This document shows positions 1 to 10,759 of a stretch of DNA of 64,000 nt, piece by piece. Source of the stretch: Nymphalis io (taxonomy: Eukaryota; Arthropoda; Insecta; Lepidoptera; Nymphalidae). Made by a program: the position numbers and the translations under genes. The notes beneath the pieces were generated by a model. That model was given only the letters and a program-made list of their open reading frames with translations, was not told the origin of the DNA and did no database searches. Each line of letters starts with the position of its first letter. The stretch's first letter is position 1. The DNA lies in contig NC_065895.1 in NCBI RefSeq assembly GCF_905147045.1, forward strand, positions 11,351,001 to 11,415,000. The letters are read 5' to 3'.

Positions 1-660
1 TCTTTAGAACTGCAATAGGAGAATGAATGACGTCACAGGTCCACGTGTTTATCGTATTGTGAATGGCAGTATTGTTCAAGACGCTAATCACATGCTAAAT
101 GCATCGCAGGCTTAGATCATGTATTTACATTGTTTAGTAGTTGATCTTCTTTACTGAATACCTATGCTAATAAACTAGCATATATTTACATAATAAGTGG
201 ATAGCATATCATATAGGTGTTAATTTATATCAATACATACATATAATATATGTATATATACATACACGTAAGACCATAGAATGCGATACATAACAATAAC
301 AAATATAGTTATTAATAAATTTCAACACAGGTTATGAAAGAAAATACTGCATAAAAAATACTGTATGGCTTGAATGGAACATATGTGGAAACTACTACTT
401 TGTGGATATATAAAAACGCTAAGTAAATAAGATGGTAAATAATAATCATATTTAAATGTACATATGTATATTATATCGTATATATATAATTATATGTATA
501 AGTAAAAATTACATATGAATACATAATATATATACGCATTAGAACCTAAATACGGAATTAATACAGGGAAACGAGATAAAAAAATACTCGAAAAATGGCA
601 CGGATAGAATTTTATCTATTTATCAAGCGATAGATTTTATTTATTTATAAAACTGCAAAA
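1..660. other. AT-rich unique DNA, no gene seen
   Basis: No coding or repeat-family match is recognised. Positions 27-34 carry a perfect TGACGTCA palindrome (CRE/ATF-type site), which may be chance. Positions 180-560 are dominated by (AT)n and (ATAC)n-like simple sequence. The SINE-A copy begins directly after this stretch. Confidence 0.6.
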
Positions 661-955
661 TGGTGGTAGAGCTTTGTACAAGCTCGTCCGGGTAGGTACC
701 ACCCGCTCATCAGATATTCTACCGCAAAACAGCAGTACTTGTTATTGTTGTGTTCCGGTTTGAAGGGTGAGTGAGCCAGTGTAATTATAGGCACAAGGGA
801 CATAAAATCTTAGTTCCCAAGGTTGGTGGCGCATTGGCTGTATAAGCGATGGTTGACATTTCTTACAATGCCAATGTCTAAGGGCGTTTGGTGACCACTT
901 CCCATCAGGTGGCCCATATGCTCGTCCGCCTTCCTATTCTATAAAAAAAAAAAAA
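661..955 (+). mobile_element. SINE-A copy 1, near full length
   Basis: This is a short non-autonomous retroelement of the commonest family in the window. It begins tggtggtagagctttg, passes through gtaggtaccacccgctcatc, ggttggtggcgcattgg and ggtggcccatatgctcgtcc, and ends in ttctat plus about 13 A. The A-tail at one end gives the direction of insertion. Copies elsewhere in the window share the same ends and order, which defines the element. I saw no clear tRNA-like B box, so a tRNA origin is not established. It resembles the A-tailed SINEs (Metulj-like) of nymphalid butterflies, from memory. It encodes no protein. Confidence 0.85.
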
Positions 956-2425
956 CAGGACTCAATTATTGAGGCCTCGCCCAGACACTTAGCCGCGCAA
1001 CTGACAACTCGCAGCTTGTGTACCTTAAGTAAAGCTCAGGACCCTGAATTACATATTCGTAATTTCATAAGCATTCCAGTATTAATTGATTACTGAATCG
1101 AATTAATAAAACCAGCTAAACGATCACGTATCGGTAATGGACTGATAAGTAAAATCGAAGGTAATGACATAATGAGGGTACAAGACGTAAATTATGCGTT
1201 AAGGTACAAAATACATTAATACAGGCCGTTTTAACACCTTCAGCATGCATTGCATATTATAAATATATCGCGTAATCATTTCGCACCCGGTTTTACGGCC
1301 TCGTTACCCATAAACAGGCAATTACGAAGCGTCGATAATGTTTTTACCCAGTTTTTGGTATAATCAAGTCCACAAACAGAGCTGAACTGTGTGACGACTA
1401 TATTTCATAGATAGCATTATTTTGAATTATAAACGTACACAATTACAAACTGGTTTGAATAATAATAGGATATTATAATTATATTATTTATTACTTCTTA
1501 ACGATCTCGTCTATCTTCGAGACGCTTCCGGTGACCCAAGAGCTTCCGTTTACCGACCTGAGGTTAGATATTCAATGAGACCATTATCAGACTCAGGTTT
1601 TTTTTTCTCTCCAATTAAGTCTCTTTTATAATATATGTTAATAAAAATAATCAAATTAATTAAAATTACCGTATATATCATGTCTTAAATTTGTTAGCAA
1701 TAACTACCGCCTTTTATGTATATGTAATGTAAAATCATTATAAAAATAAGCATATTCATTTATGTTAAATAAAATATCGGTATATTTTATACATTAATTA
1801 ACAATTAACACGAATTCATACAAATGAGTTTGATTTATTCAACGAATATTTAAAAAAAAAACCACTTGATTACTAGTATTAATCATTTCAACTATTAATG
1901 CTAGTAATAAAAACGGCTAACAGTACTGAGCTAAATCGTTTAACTCTCTAGAATATTATTTATAATTATATATTTTGAATACAAGTTTCGTATGAAATAA
2001 TAAAATAAGAACGAAAAATAAGCGTAGCATTGACGATATTTTAATCTGATGCTGCATCGAACATTAAGATATAATTATAGAGTGTAAAGTAATAAAATTT
2101 AAATATTTTTCCGACTGTAAACAATGGCTAACGGTATGTAACAAATAGCAGTTTGAACGCATCGAATGTTTCTTAGATAACAACACAATACAAATAGCTG
2201 TTCTGCGTTACATCACATACAACGGAAGCGTTACGGAACGCTTCCTAATTTATCCAGTGTTTTATTGCTACCAATTTTGATATTAATTTTGGATTATGTA
2301 AATATATTAATATAGTAAATATTTAAATATTGGATTTAAATTATGACTTAATTATACTGGATTTTTAATCAAATTTGTCTTTCCCAATTCGTACAAACTA
2401 TTTAGTTTCACAGATTTGATACCCT
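956..2425. other. Intergenic or intronic AT-rich DNA, nothing recognised
   Basis: No ORF with protein character, no family repeat and no RNA gene was seen. Short A and T runs occur throughout, for example at 1599-1606 and 1852-1861. Confidence 0.5.
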
Positions 2426-2428
2426 CAA

Positions 2429-2870
2429 TCAACAGCCAATCGTTGTCCACTGCTGAACATAGGCCTCTCCCAAGGTGCGCCAAAGCTCCCTGTCCTCCGC
2501 CTTCCGCATCCAGTTGGTGCCCGCCACCTTCTTAAGGTCGTCGGTCCACCTGGCTGGAGGGCGCCCTACGCTGCGCTTGCCGATTCGCGGTCTCCACTCT
2601 AGGACTCGTCTGCTCCAACGGCCATCGGTCCTACCACATACGTGACCAGCCCACTGCCACTTCAGCCTGCTAATTTTGCAAGCTATGTCGGTGACTCCGG
2701 TTCTTTTCCGGATAATCTCATTTCTGATCTTATCCTTCAAAGATACTCCGAACATAGCTCGCTCCATAGCACGCTGAGCGACTTTGAATTTGTGGACTAG
2801 TCCCGCAGTTAGTGTCCACGTTTCGGCACCGTATGTCATGGCAGTTAATTGTTTCATGATACCCTGTCTT
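2429..2870 (-). mobile_element. RTE-clade LINE, 3' end of reverse-transcriptase ORF (relic)
   Basis: Read on the minus strand, this stretch encodes the extreme C-terminus of an endonuclease-reverse transcriptase of an RTE-type LINE. Recognisable blocks in order are YGAETWTLT, LKWQWAGHV, RRVLEWRPRIG, SVGRPPARWTDDLKKVAG and YVQQWTTIGC, followed by a TGA stop at 2429-2431. These are the hallmark tail motifs of lepidopteran RTE elements. The endonuclease and RT catalytic domains (with the YADD-type motif) are absent, so the copy is severely 5'-truncated, as is usual for target-primed insertion. Homology fades beyond about 2850-2870; the residues upstream look like flanking DNA or decayed sequence. 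The frame is uninterrupted for about 140 codons, suggesting modest age. It cannot mobilise itself. Its 3' end resembles the tail of SINE-B in this window. Confidence 0.88.
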
Positions 2871-3913
2871 ATGAAATTTTTGTTTATATTTTTTCTAAAT
2901 AACTTCAATAGTATATGGTACAATTGTTCTATAGTACATTCATTGCAAAGTTATAAACATATATTTATGTATAAGTTAGTTTCGATAGTAATTGCACACT
3001 ATACTTATTGGCACTCTTTCATAATATTTATTTTTAACTTATATTTTTTTGTATTCAACCGATGCCATGCCATGCGATTCAAAAGGTCTTTAAAAAACTT
3101 GCATATTGATTGAAACAATATTCCATATTCAAAAAACTTCATTACGGCAATATATTAAGATGTTTACAATAACGTATTTAAGGATCATAAACAAAAACAA
3201 ACGTTAATAAAGAATACTGCACAGTCACGTACTCTCGAGGTATCTACATCGAGTACGATGACTTGGTAACATCGGTTGCACAATGACTGTTTGAATTGTT
3301 AATTACTGTGTATTAAAACCAACAGCTGGAATAAATAGAAGAATAATGAAATTATGGCCTCTACTGTTTACATATACTCGAGTATAGTAGCAAATTTGTT
3401 CATTCATAAATGGCAAACATTAATACTATACATACAATAATAATAATAAAAAAGTTATGGATATTTCAACATTCGGAAATTTTATTTATATTAGCAATTA
3501 AAAGATTGCAATTAAAAACAATAATAAATGTACGTACGAAGTAGAACAACGTGTATCGGTAGAAATCATAGATGCCTTAATCAGCATTGCAATATGCGAA
3601 TTATCGTCCTCAATATAACGTTTTGTCGTTATATTATTAACATTTACATATTTAAATTAATTACATAGTAAAACCTGGTAATGGTATATAGGGCTTGGTG
3701 TTGATACTGTAGTAGTCGGTGAAATACCATCCTAATTTATCGGCATTGTTGTCGGCTGCAATAGGGATTAGCCATCCGCGCAGAACACGTTATAGAGTAA
3801 TAAGTATGTGCGCAAACGCAGATGGATGGATATTTCCCTTACTCTCAAGGACCAACAATTTTACATGTTTTCTGAGGCACCGGAGTGTATACACTTCCAA
3901 CTACTACCACTTT
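2871..3913. other. AT-rich DNA, nothing recognised
   Basis: There is no supported gene. An open frame at 2784-3113 on the plus strand partly overlaps the LINE and is otherwise low-complexity hydrophobic sequence, so it is treated as chance. An (ATA)n-like run lies near 3431-3452. Confidence 0.5.
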
Positions 3914-4210
3914 ACTGGTGGTAGAGCTTTGTGCAAGCCCGTCTGGGTAGGTACCACCCACTCATCAGATATTCTACCGCAAAACAGCAGTACTTGGTAT
4001 TGTTGTGTTCCGGTTTGAAGGGTGAATGAGCCAGTGTAATTACAGGCACAAGGGACATAACATCTTAGTTCCCAAGGTTGGTGGCGCATTGGTGATGTAA
4101 GCGATGGTTAACATTTCTTACATTGCCAATGTCTAAGGGCGTTTGGTGACCACTTACCATCAGGTGGCCCATATGCTCGTCCGCCTTCCTATACTATAAA
4201 AAAAAAAAAA
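3914..4210 (+). mobile_element. SINE-A copy 2, full length
   Basis: This is one of the best-preserved copies, from actggtggtagagctttgtg to a 12-base A-tail. It contains every family landmark: gtaggtaccacccactcatc, gcaaaacagcagtacttgg, ggcacaagggacataac, ggttggtggcgcattgg and gtccgccttcctatac. The A-tail abuts a minus-strand SINE-C relic at about 4211, so this copy probably landed at or inside the edge of the older element. Confidence 0.9.
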
Positions 4211-4346
4211 CTTTCAGACTCCGGGCTGCTACTGAGAATCTTCGACAGAATAATCCAACGACTTTTTATTCTTCGAACTGAGGTTTGAAGGTCCCGACCT
4301 TGACATCTGCCGCCTTATATCTAGTTACTAGACGAACGAGACAGTT
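4211..4346 (-). mobile_element. SINE-C copy 1 (tRNA-headed SINE relic)
   Basis: On the minus strand this begins ctcgttcgtctagtaacta, an A-box-like tRNA head (consensus of the copies roughly tcgttggtctagtggcta), followed by ataaggcggcag, a B-box-like ggtc-rich stretch, an aataaaaagt segment and the 3' block gattctcagtagcagcccgg. The same order is seen at 35500-35597 (minus) and, for the head only, at 13291-13378 (plus). The promoter boxes are degenerate. Directly adjoins SINE-A copy 2. Confidence 0.65.
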
Positions 4347-6744
4347 GATATCTACTAAAGAGAGCAGTGACATTTTTATACTTTCTACAATGTTAGTGGC
4401 TATGATTAACTTACAAGTTAGTGCATATACCATAATTATATTATATAACATTAACAAAATTAAAGCTTCATACATATTGGTCGTGTGCCAATTTCGAATT
4501 GTAAGCGCATATAGACGGCGTTTATCTGTTTTGTTTCACGTAAAATATTACATAGACTGTCAACCACAGACAATCAAACAACGCTCATTACAAACAGATA
4601 TTATATATTAAATCGAAAATTAAAAAAAAAAGAAACCCGTAACTCAATTTTCTCTACTATTACAAAACAACGTGAGCGAAAGTAAATAATAAATATTTTT
4701 ATACTGAGTCAATATCATCCGACTGTCAAATCAAAACTGCTTCACAAACGTTCCTTACACGCAATAAAAGCCTTTCATTACACGTCAGGTTGAACGAACT
4801 ACGAATCATTAGCGACACTCGAATGGACTATTCAATGGCAGCGGACAGCGCACGTAAGAAAGTATGGAAATTTAGAAAAATACTTAATACTTGAATGGAC
4901 CGCATCAATCACCGGGGACAAGTTGAAAAGGCGGGATTGCATCAACACTTTCACTAATACAACTCACTGTCATTATCATAAATCATGGGTTTCGTATTAA
5001 ACCGCAGTCATTTCGCGGTGAAATTCAAGGTTATGACTGTATGATAGCACAGCTTAAACAGCCTTAACATTCTCATTATATTTAATACGAATGTACAATA
5101 AGAACGACTAGAAAGTAAACTGTAACATTTATTGATATTATTTGCCTGGTATTAAAATAAAATAAAAAATAATGGATTTCTTTTACGATTTTCGTCTTGT
5201 TCAACGTATTTTTACAACAATCATTATTATATATCATTATACGTATTGTGCATGTGTTTTATAATAATCATTGCGTATAATGATGGTGCTGTTAGTTTTA
5301 TGTAGGTTGTGATAATAATTCTCAAATACATACAACAACGCTCGCGGGTCTGTTGATGTTTAAAGGTTTCAATAAATTTATGCTAACAATAATGTTTTCA
5401 ACAAACTGTTCGCGCATAATATGTTATTTGACACATGGACTTGCAGTGCATTGAAATTTTCCGAATATGTATTAGTTTTATCGGATTTTTAATGATAAAG
5501 ATTTTATTAAAATAAAATTTTGTATATACACTAGCGACCTCGGTTTCAAAAGGATGCAATTTAATAAAAGACAATATGTAAAAGGATGAATCGCCTATAA
5601 TTAGTTAGTAGCAAATAAACTATAGTTTTTTTATTAATCTTTATTATTATAATATTTATTAAGAAATGTACTTCAGATGATAAATACATGATAAAAAAGA
5701 CTTTTCTGGGGGCCTTTTTATGATCTATAAATTTCCAGTACATTGTTTCGATGTATCTCCTAAGGTATACCCAGCGTTAACGGTAAGCGTAAGGAAACTA
5801 TTTTTGGACAAAGCGACGTAATCCTTCTGCCATTTTGTACAAAGTATTTACAAATTATAAACAAAAATCTTCCTCGTTTAACGTTCTCCCTATTTCTAAA
5901 AAACAATATTGGAATATGTTTCGTGGCTTAGAAGAAGTAAGCGGACATACAGACAGAGGCAGTTGTTATATAATGTAGAGATACATAAGTGTTTATTTCG
6001 AGCCCGTAAAGGCAGTATTTTAGAGGATATTTTTGAAAGAAGAACCCAATAACTTTATACCCACGAATATATCGAATCAATGACGCACACGGACACTGCT
6101 GAAACATGTTTAAATCTCTCTTAAAAAGGAGCTCCATTATTGTCTCAGGCCGCAATTAATAAATAATTAATTCATGGTTTATTTGCAATGGTGCATTGCT
6201 TAATGATACTCTTATGAATACGGATGACATGACACGTACGATTATTAGCATCGAAATATAGACTTAGCGCCTCAGAACCGACATTAGTACATCGATCATC
6301 GATGATTCTTTTCCAATGAATCATTATCTTATGTCGTCCTTCCACTAAAAATATAGCACTATATAGCAACATATAGGCGGCTTGATTACCTATTAACCAA
6401 TTCTCTAACGTTTGAACGTTTGAATGTGTTTCACGATCATTGATCACACAAACTTATATATGTATTTCTATATGTATATAATAATATAGATTTGTTTTTG
6501 AAAAAAATATTAACAATTGTATGTTTGTATTACATTAAATAATAAGACTACATTTCAATATGACAAAAGTCTTAAGTTGTGATTTCATTGATAAATTAAG
6601 TGTAATTTGTACGAAAAATGACGATTCCGAGTTCAATTACCAGCGACAACACTATGAGATATTGAAATTTCTAATGATATACTATATAAATATATATATA
6701 TGATATATATATAATATATATATATTATATACCTAAACAATATA
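4347..6744. other. AT-rich DNA with microsatellite, no gene seen
   Basis: Several short open frames occur here, none with recognisable protein character. A tandem cgtttgaa duplication lies near 6408-6425. A compound (AT)n microsatellite covers roughly 6690-6731 and sits just before the truncated end of SINE-A copy 3. Confidence 0.45.
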
Positions 6745-6991
6745 TGATGGTAAGTGGTCACCAACGCCCGTAGACATTGGCATTGTAAAAAATGTTAACC
6801 ATCGCTTACATCATCAATGCGCCCCTAACCTCGGGAACTGAGATGTTACGTCCCTTGTGCCTGTAATTACACTGGCTCACTCGCCCTTCAAACCGAAAGA
6901 AAACAATAGCAAGTACTGCTGTTTTGCGATAGAATATCTGATGAGTGGGTGGTACCTACCCAGACGAGCTTGCACAAAGCACTACCAGTAA
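6745..6991 (-). mobile_element. SINE-A copy 3, tail-truncated
   Basis: This is a minus-strand SINE-A copy running from tgatggtaagtggtcacc to gcactaccagta. The 3' block with the A-tail (ctcgtccgccttcc plus poly-A) is missing and replaced by an AT microsatellite. Several substitutions (aaccgaaagaaaacaatagc in place of the usual aaccggaacacaacaat) indicate an older copy. Confidence 0.85.
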
Positions 6992-7504
6992 AATAATAAA
7001 TTTATAAATAATGAAATAAACATACTTGTAACTTTATTTTGTCTTTGTTAAAAACCATCAAATCAAGTGCAAAATTTTTAAAACTCAGTGCGTTTAATTC
7101 AATTTAAACAATTAAATGGAATATTAATAATAAGTCAGCATCAATTAGCTATACGTCGCTTCGAAAAGCGTTTCGCTCAGAGGAACAAAACGTTATGTAG
7201 CAGAATAAAAATGGTCAATAATAAAACCGAGTTTTATATGAGTCACGTTGACAAATCAAGAGTCGTGTTACCAAACTCATTCATTGTAACCAGCGGGCAC
7301 GGCCGAACCGATATGGAGTGTTTTCAAGTAATTATATTTTTAGTTTCTTCATTTGTGATATAAAAAGTAATTCTTTTCTCATAAAATTTTATTAAGAATT
7401 ATTCATTTATACTTTCAATCTGATTGGCGGTTTTAGTCTCTAAGCCATTTATCATAATGGTAAAAGTTGATTGGTGTATTATAATCATGTTATCTTTAAA
7501 AGTA

Positions 7505-7803
7505 CCGAGATGGCCCAGTGGTAAGAACGCGTGAATCTTAACTGATGATCATGTGTTCAAACCCGGGCAAGCACCACTGAATTTTCATGTGCTTAATTTG
7601 TGATTATAATTCATCTCGTGCTTTACGGTGAAGGAAAACATCGTGAGGAAACCTGCATGTGTCTAATTTCTTTGAAATTCTGCCACATGTGTATTCAACC
7701 AACCCGCCCTGGAGTAGCGTGGTGGAATAAGCTCCAAACCTTCTCCACAAAAAAAGGAGATGAGGCCTTTAGCCCAGCAGTGGGCCATTCACAGGCTGTT
7801 ACG
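7505..7803 (+). mobile_element. SINE-B copy 1 (tRNA-headed, RTE-like tail)
   Basis: It starts ccgagatggcccagtggta, which matches an RNA polymerase III A box, and has the B-box-like gttcaaacccgggcaagcac about 60 bases in. Then come ttcatgtgcttaatttgtg, ggtgaaggaaaacatcgtga, gcgtggtggaataagctcc and the 3' end gcccagcagtgggccattc, then caggctgttac. The 3' 45 bases resemble the end of the RTE LINE at 2429-2475, so this looks like a LINE-dependent SINE that uses RTE machinery. A 122-codon open frame passing through it is incidental. Confidence 0.88.
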
Positions 7804-8970
7804 GTTTTTTACGGTATCTTTATAAAAAGAACACGTTTGATGTTTACTCACAAATCATCGGATCTTGTTGAAAGAAACGACCGCCAAAGTATTTCAACAG
7901 TAAACACTATTGAGTCAAATCTTGTCACAAGTTTAGTTGAAAATTTACCTGAAACAAAAAAAAGGTAACAGTCATTATTTTGCTTTATTATAAAGGTATA
8001 TAACATAAGCCTAAATGGTATATTGTTACATAGGGGTGGCTGTGCAGGCATATCTGTTTGGGTAATTTCAACAGTAGTTCTAGCGTAAGCTAGCTATGCG
8101 TAAGTATTACACTGTAATAACATATATAAGATATATAAATTCTTAGATCCTATTGTTTAAATATCTATCATTAAAGGTAGGAGGAAGTGTTTATTATTAT
8201 ATACATAATTATTGCAGCCAGTGTCAATGGGTGTAGGTGACCATTTACTACTCATCGTGACGTTGACAAATTAATCTATACCCATTTTGCATAACTAACA
8301 ACCAAAAAGATTGGTTTTTTTAAACTAAATATATAATTATACTTCTTATTATCAAAAGAAACAGTCCCATATATAAACATATATACAGTGTGATATATAT
8401 GGTCAATTTGAATTATCCGTAAATTATACACTATATAGTCAAATTAAAATGAATTTAAATGCTATCATGTACCTATTGCGTTGAAATTTCCATATATTTC
8501 ACGTTCTCACACATTAAGTTATTTATAAAGAAAATTCAGAATACATTTAAGAATAATAAAGTAAGACAGCATTATGCAATAAAGACCAAATATTATAAGG
8601 TCGCGAACATTTTAATGCAGTTTAAAATCGAAAATAATTCACAATAAGATTTCAATAGCGCATGACTCACTGCAAAACTCAGTTATTTCAAAAACAATTT
8701 ATCGAATACATCGGCCTCAATTATCATAGCACAGAAACCTTAAAGGGCACACAATCATGAAATTACTGATACAAATAAGTTTCAAATTACATCTTGCGGT
8801 TATTTCATCACAAATTGACAATTACCGTGCCCCATCGTGACTGCTTTGCAAACACTAATCACGTATCTACATAAAACATTTCTCTCTTTCTAGCACATAT
8901 TTTTAATATTGCACTAGAAAAGAACGGAGCGATATAATTGTAATTAGAAATTTAAATTTAATGAGGACAA
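7804..8970. other. AT-rich DNA with possible SINE-A relics
   Basis: No gene was seen. Positions 8215-8265 (plus) read gccagtgtcaatgggtgtag then gtgaccatttacta, resembling the 3' half of SINE-A, and 8035-8075 faintly resembles its head; both are weak. The rest is unique AT-rich sequence. Confidence 0.3.
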
Positions 8971-9267
8971 TTTTTTTTTTTATAAAATAGGAAGACGGAC
9001 GAGCATATGGGCCACCTGATGCTAAGTGGTCACCAAACGCCCTTAGACATTGGCATTGTAAGAAATGTCAACCATCGCTTACATAGCCAATGCGCCACCA
9101 ACCTTGGGAACTAAGATTTTATGTCCCTTGTGCCTGTAATTACATTGGCTCACTCACCCTTCAAACCGGAACACAACAATAATAAGTACTGCTGTTTTGC
9201 GGTAGAATATCTGATGAGTGGGTGGTACCTACCCAGACGAGCTTGCACAAAGTTCTACCACCAGTAA
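8971..9267 (-). mobile_element. SINE-A copy 4, full length
   Basis: Minus-strand copy from an 11-base poly-T (the A-tail) through ataggaagacggacgagc, gggccacctgatgctaag, ccaccaaccttgggaact, cctacccagacgagcttg to ttctaccaccagtaaat. It differs from the family by only a few substitutions, so it is young. It encodes no protein. Confidence 0.9.
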
Positions 9268-9848
9268 ATATTTAAACGTTGCAATTAAATAATGAGTGAT
9301 TTCAAATAAACGATAAATTAGTTTTGCAACGACTTTGCAATGAAAATTACAAATAAAATTTTAATATATACTAAAAGTTATTATTGCTGGAATGTAATTT
9401 AAGTTTATAGCTTCAATTCAACAGAAGTATAAAATATATAATCTAAATTCAATGGCAATTTAGAAATTATAAATACTATTGTAACGTTAAAGTTTTTTGC
9501 AAATCGAATTCGGGTTCCTGCGTCAGTTATTAAAAATAACAAATAATTCTTCACTCTTTATAAATAACAAACTATGATAAACATTTATCTGTCGAGTAAT
9601 TTGGTGTAGACATTATTTATACTTCGAGTTTAATTTATTTTGTATTCGAATTTAGAAGCCGCACGAACAAATAATAAAAAATATAATGGTAACAAGCTAC
9701 CAACAATGGGATAAGTCTCTTGTAGCTTTAATTTAACTGACCACTCCAGCAGTTTCAGAGGTTAGCGCATGTAAAAAAAGGGTTAAACTCTTGAGCATTA
9801 TTACGTTAGAATAAATTACTTTATACATCAATATTTAAAAAATATAAT

Positions 9849-10105
9849 ATCCTGGGACATTTTTCACACACGGCCATCTGATCCCAAATTAAGCTTATAC
9901 AAAGCTTGTGCTATGGAAACCAGACAACTGATATACTACATATACTACTTTTCTTTTGTAAATACATACTCATATAGATAATTACACCCAGACTCAGGAC
10001 AAACAGACATGTTCATGCACACAAATGTCTGTCCTGGGTGGGAATCGAACCCACAACCTTCGGCGTAAAAGGCAAGTATCTACCAACTACGCCAACCAGC
10101 TCGTC
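9849..10105 (-). mobile_element. SINE-E, tRNA-derived lepidopteran SINE
   Basis: On the minus strand it opens gagctggttggcgtagttgg (A box tggcgtagttgg) and carries a canonical B box in gtgggttcgattcccaccc. The body reads gacagacatttgtgtgcatg, ctgtttgtcctgagtctggg, cagttgtctggtttccatag and gatcagatggccgtgtgtg, ending gtcccaggatat. The head keeps a tRNA-like length, with an intact T-arm-like stem around the B box, but it runs on into a non-tRNA body, so it is a SINE and not a functional tRNA gene. I recognise this family from many moth and butterfly genomes. It is the only copy in the window and is close to full length. Confidence 0.88.
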
Positions 10106-10509
10106 ATTGAGGTAAAATCTAATTTGCGTACGAAGTCGGAGCGGCTAGCTTGTCGTTATTAAGGAACCCCATATGCTTCAAGCCCATGATGTAATTAGAA
10201 CGAAATACGTAGGTAACGTCAAAATTGAAATTAACAATAACATATTTTTTTTCATACCAGATTCTTTGATCATGATTTTTTTTTTCTGGAATTTCTAAAA
10301 GTTGGCATCTTTCGTATTGTTGCGTAATCTTGATTGAAGATACCAGGAAACCGGCAATCGGTAATGTTTATAAAACAAAGACCGTCTGATTTTTTATACG
10401 AGATCAAAACACACACGCAGTCTCGAAATGATTACACACGCTTGTTATGTGAAACGAATCTAAATTTTATGATTTAATGACTTACAGCATATAAATTTTT
10501 GATATATAT

Positions 10510-10641
10510 AATAACAATATAATTTAATATAGATAATGTATTAGAAAAAATCTGTCTTGTTATAATAAATAAATAATATATATATATATATATTATTTAA
10601 TATATATGTATATATATTATTTAATATATATATATATATTA

Positions 10642-10697
<56 letters not shown>

Positions 10698-10759
10698 TAT
10701 TTATTATAACAAGACAGATTTTTTCTAATACATTATCTATATTAAATTATATTGTTATT
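10510..10759. repeat. 250-bp inverted repeat with perfect 84-bp arms
   Basis: Left arm 10510-10593 is the exact reverse complement of right arm 10676-10759, checked base by base about a centre at 10634/10635. The outer ~60 bases of each arm are non-repetitive (including gaaaaaatctgtcttgtt) and run inward through taataaataaataa into (AT)n. The 82-bp loop is (AT)n broken by several attattta units. Neither arm has an ORF. It could be a foldback or long-TIR MITE, an expanded palindrome or an assembly artefact. I found no convincing target-site duplication. Confidence 0.9.

Noticed and set aside
6690..6744. (AT)n run as a functional element
   Set aside because: Ordinary microsatellite beside a truncated SINE end.
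7600..7968. 122-codon plus-strand frame
   Set aside because: Most of it is SINE-B sequence; not a gene.
10020..10105. tRNA gene on the minus strand
   Set aside because: A and B boxes are good, but the sequence continues into the well-known SINE body, so it is a SINE head.
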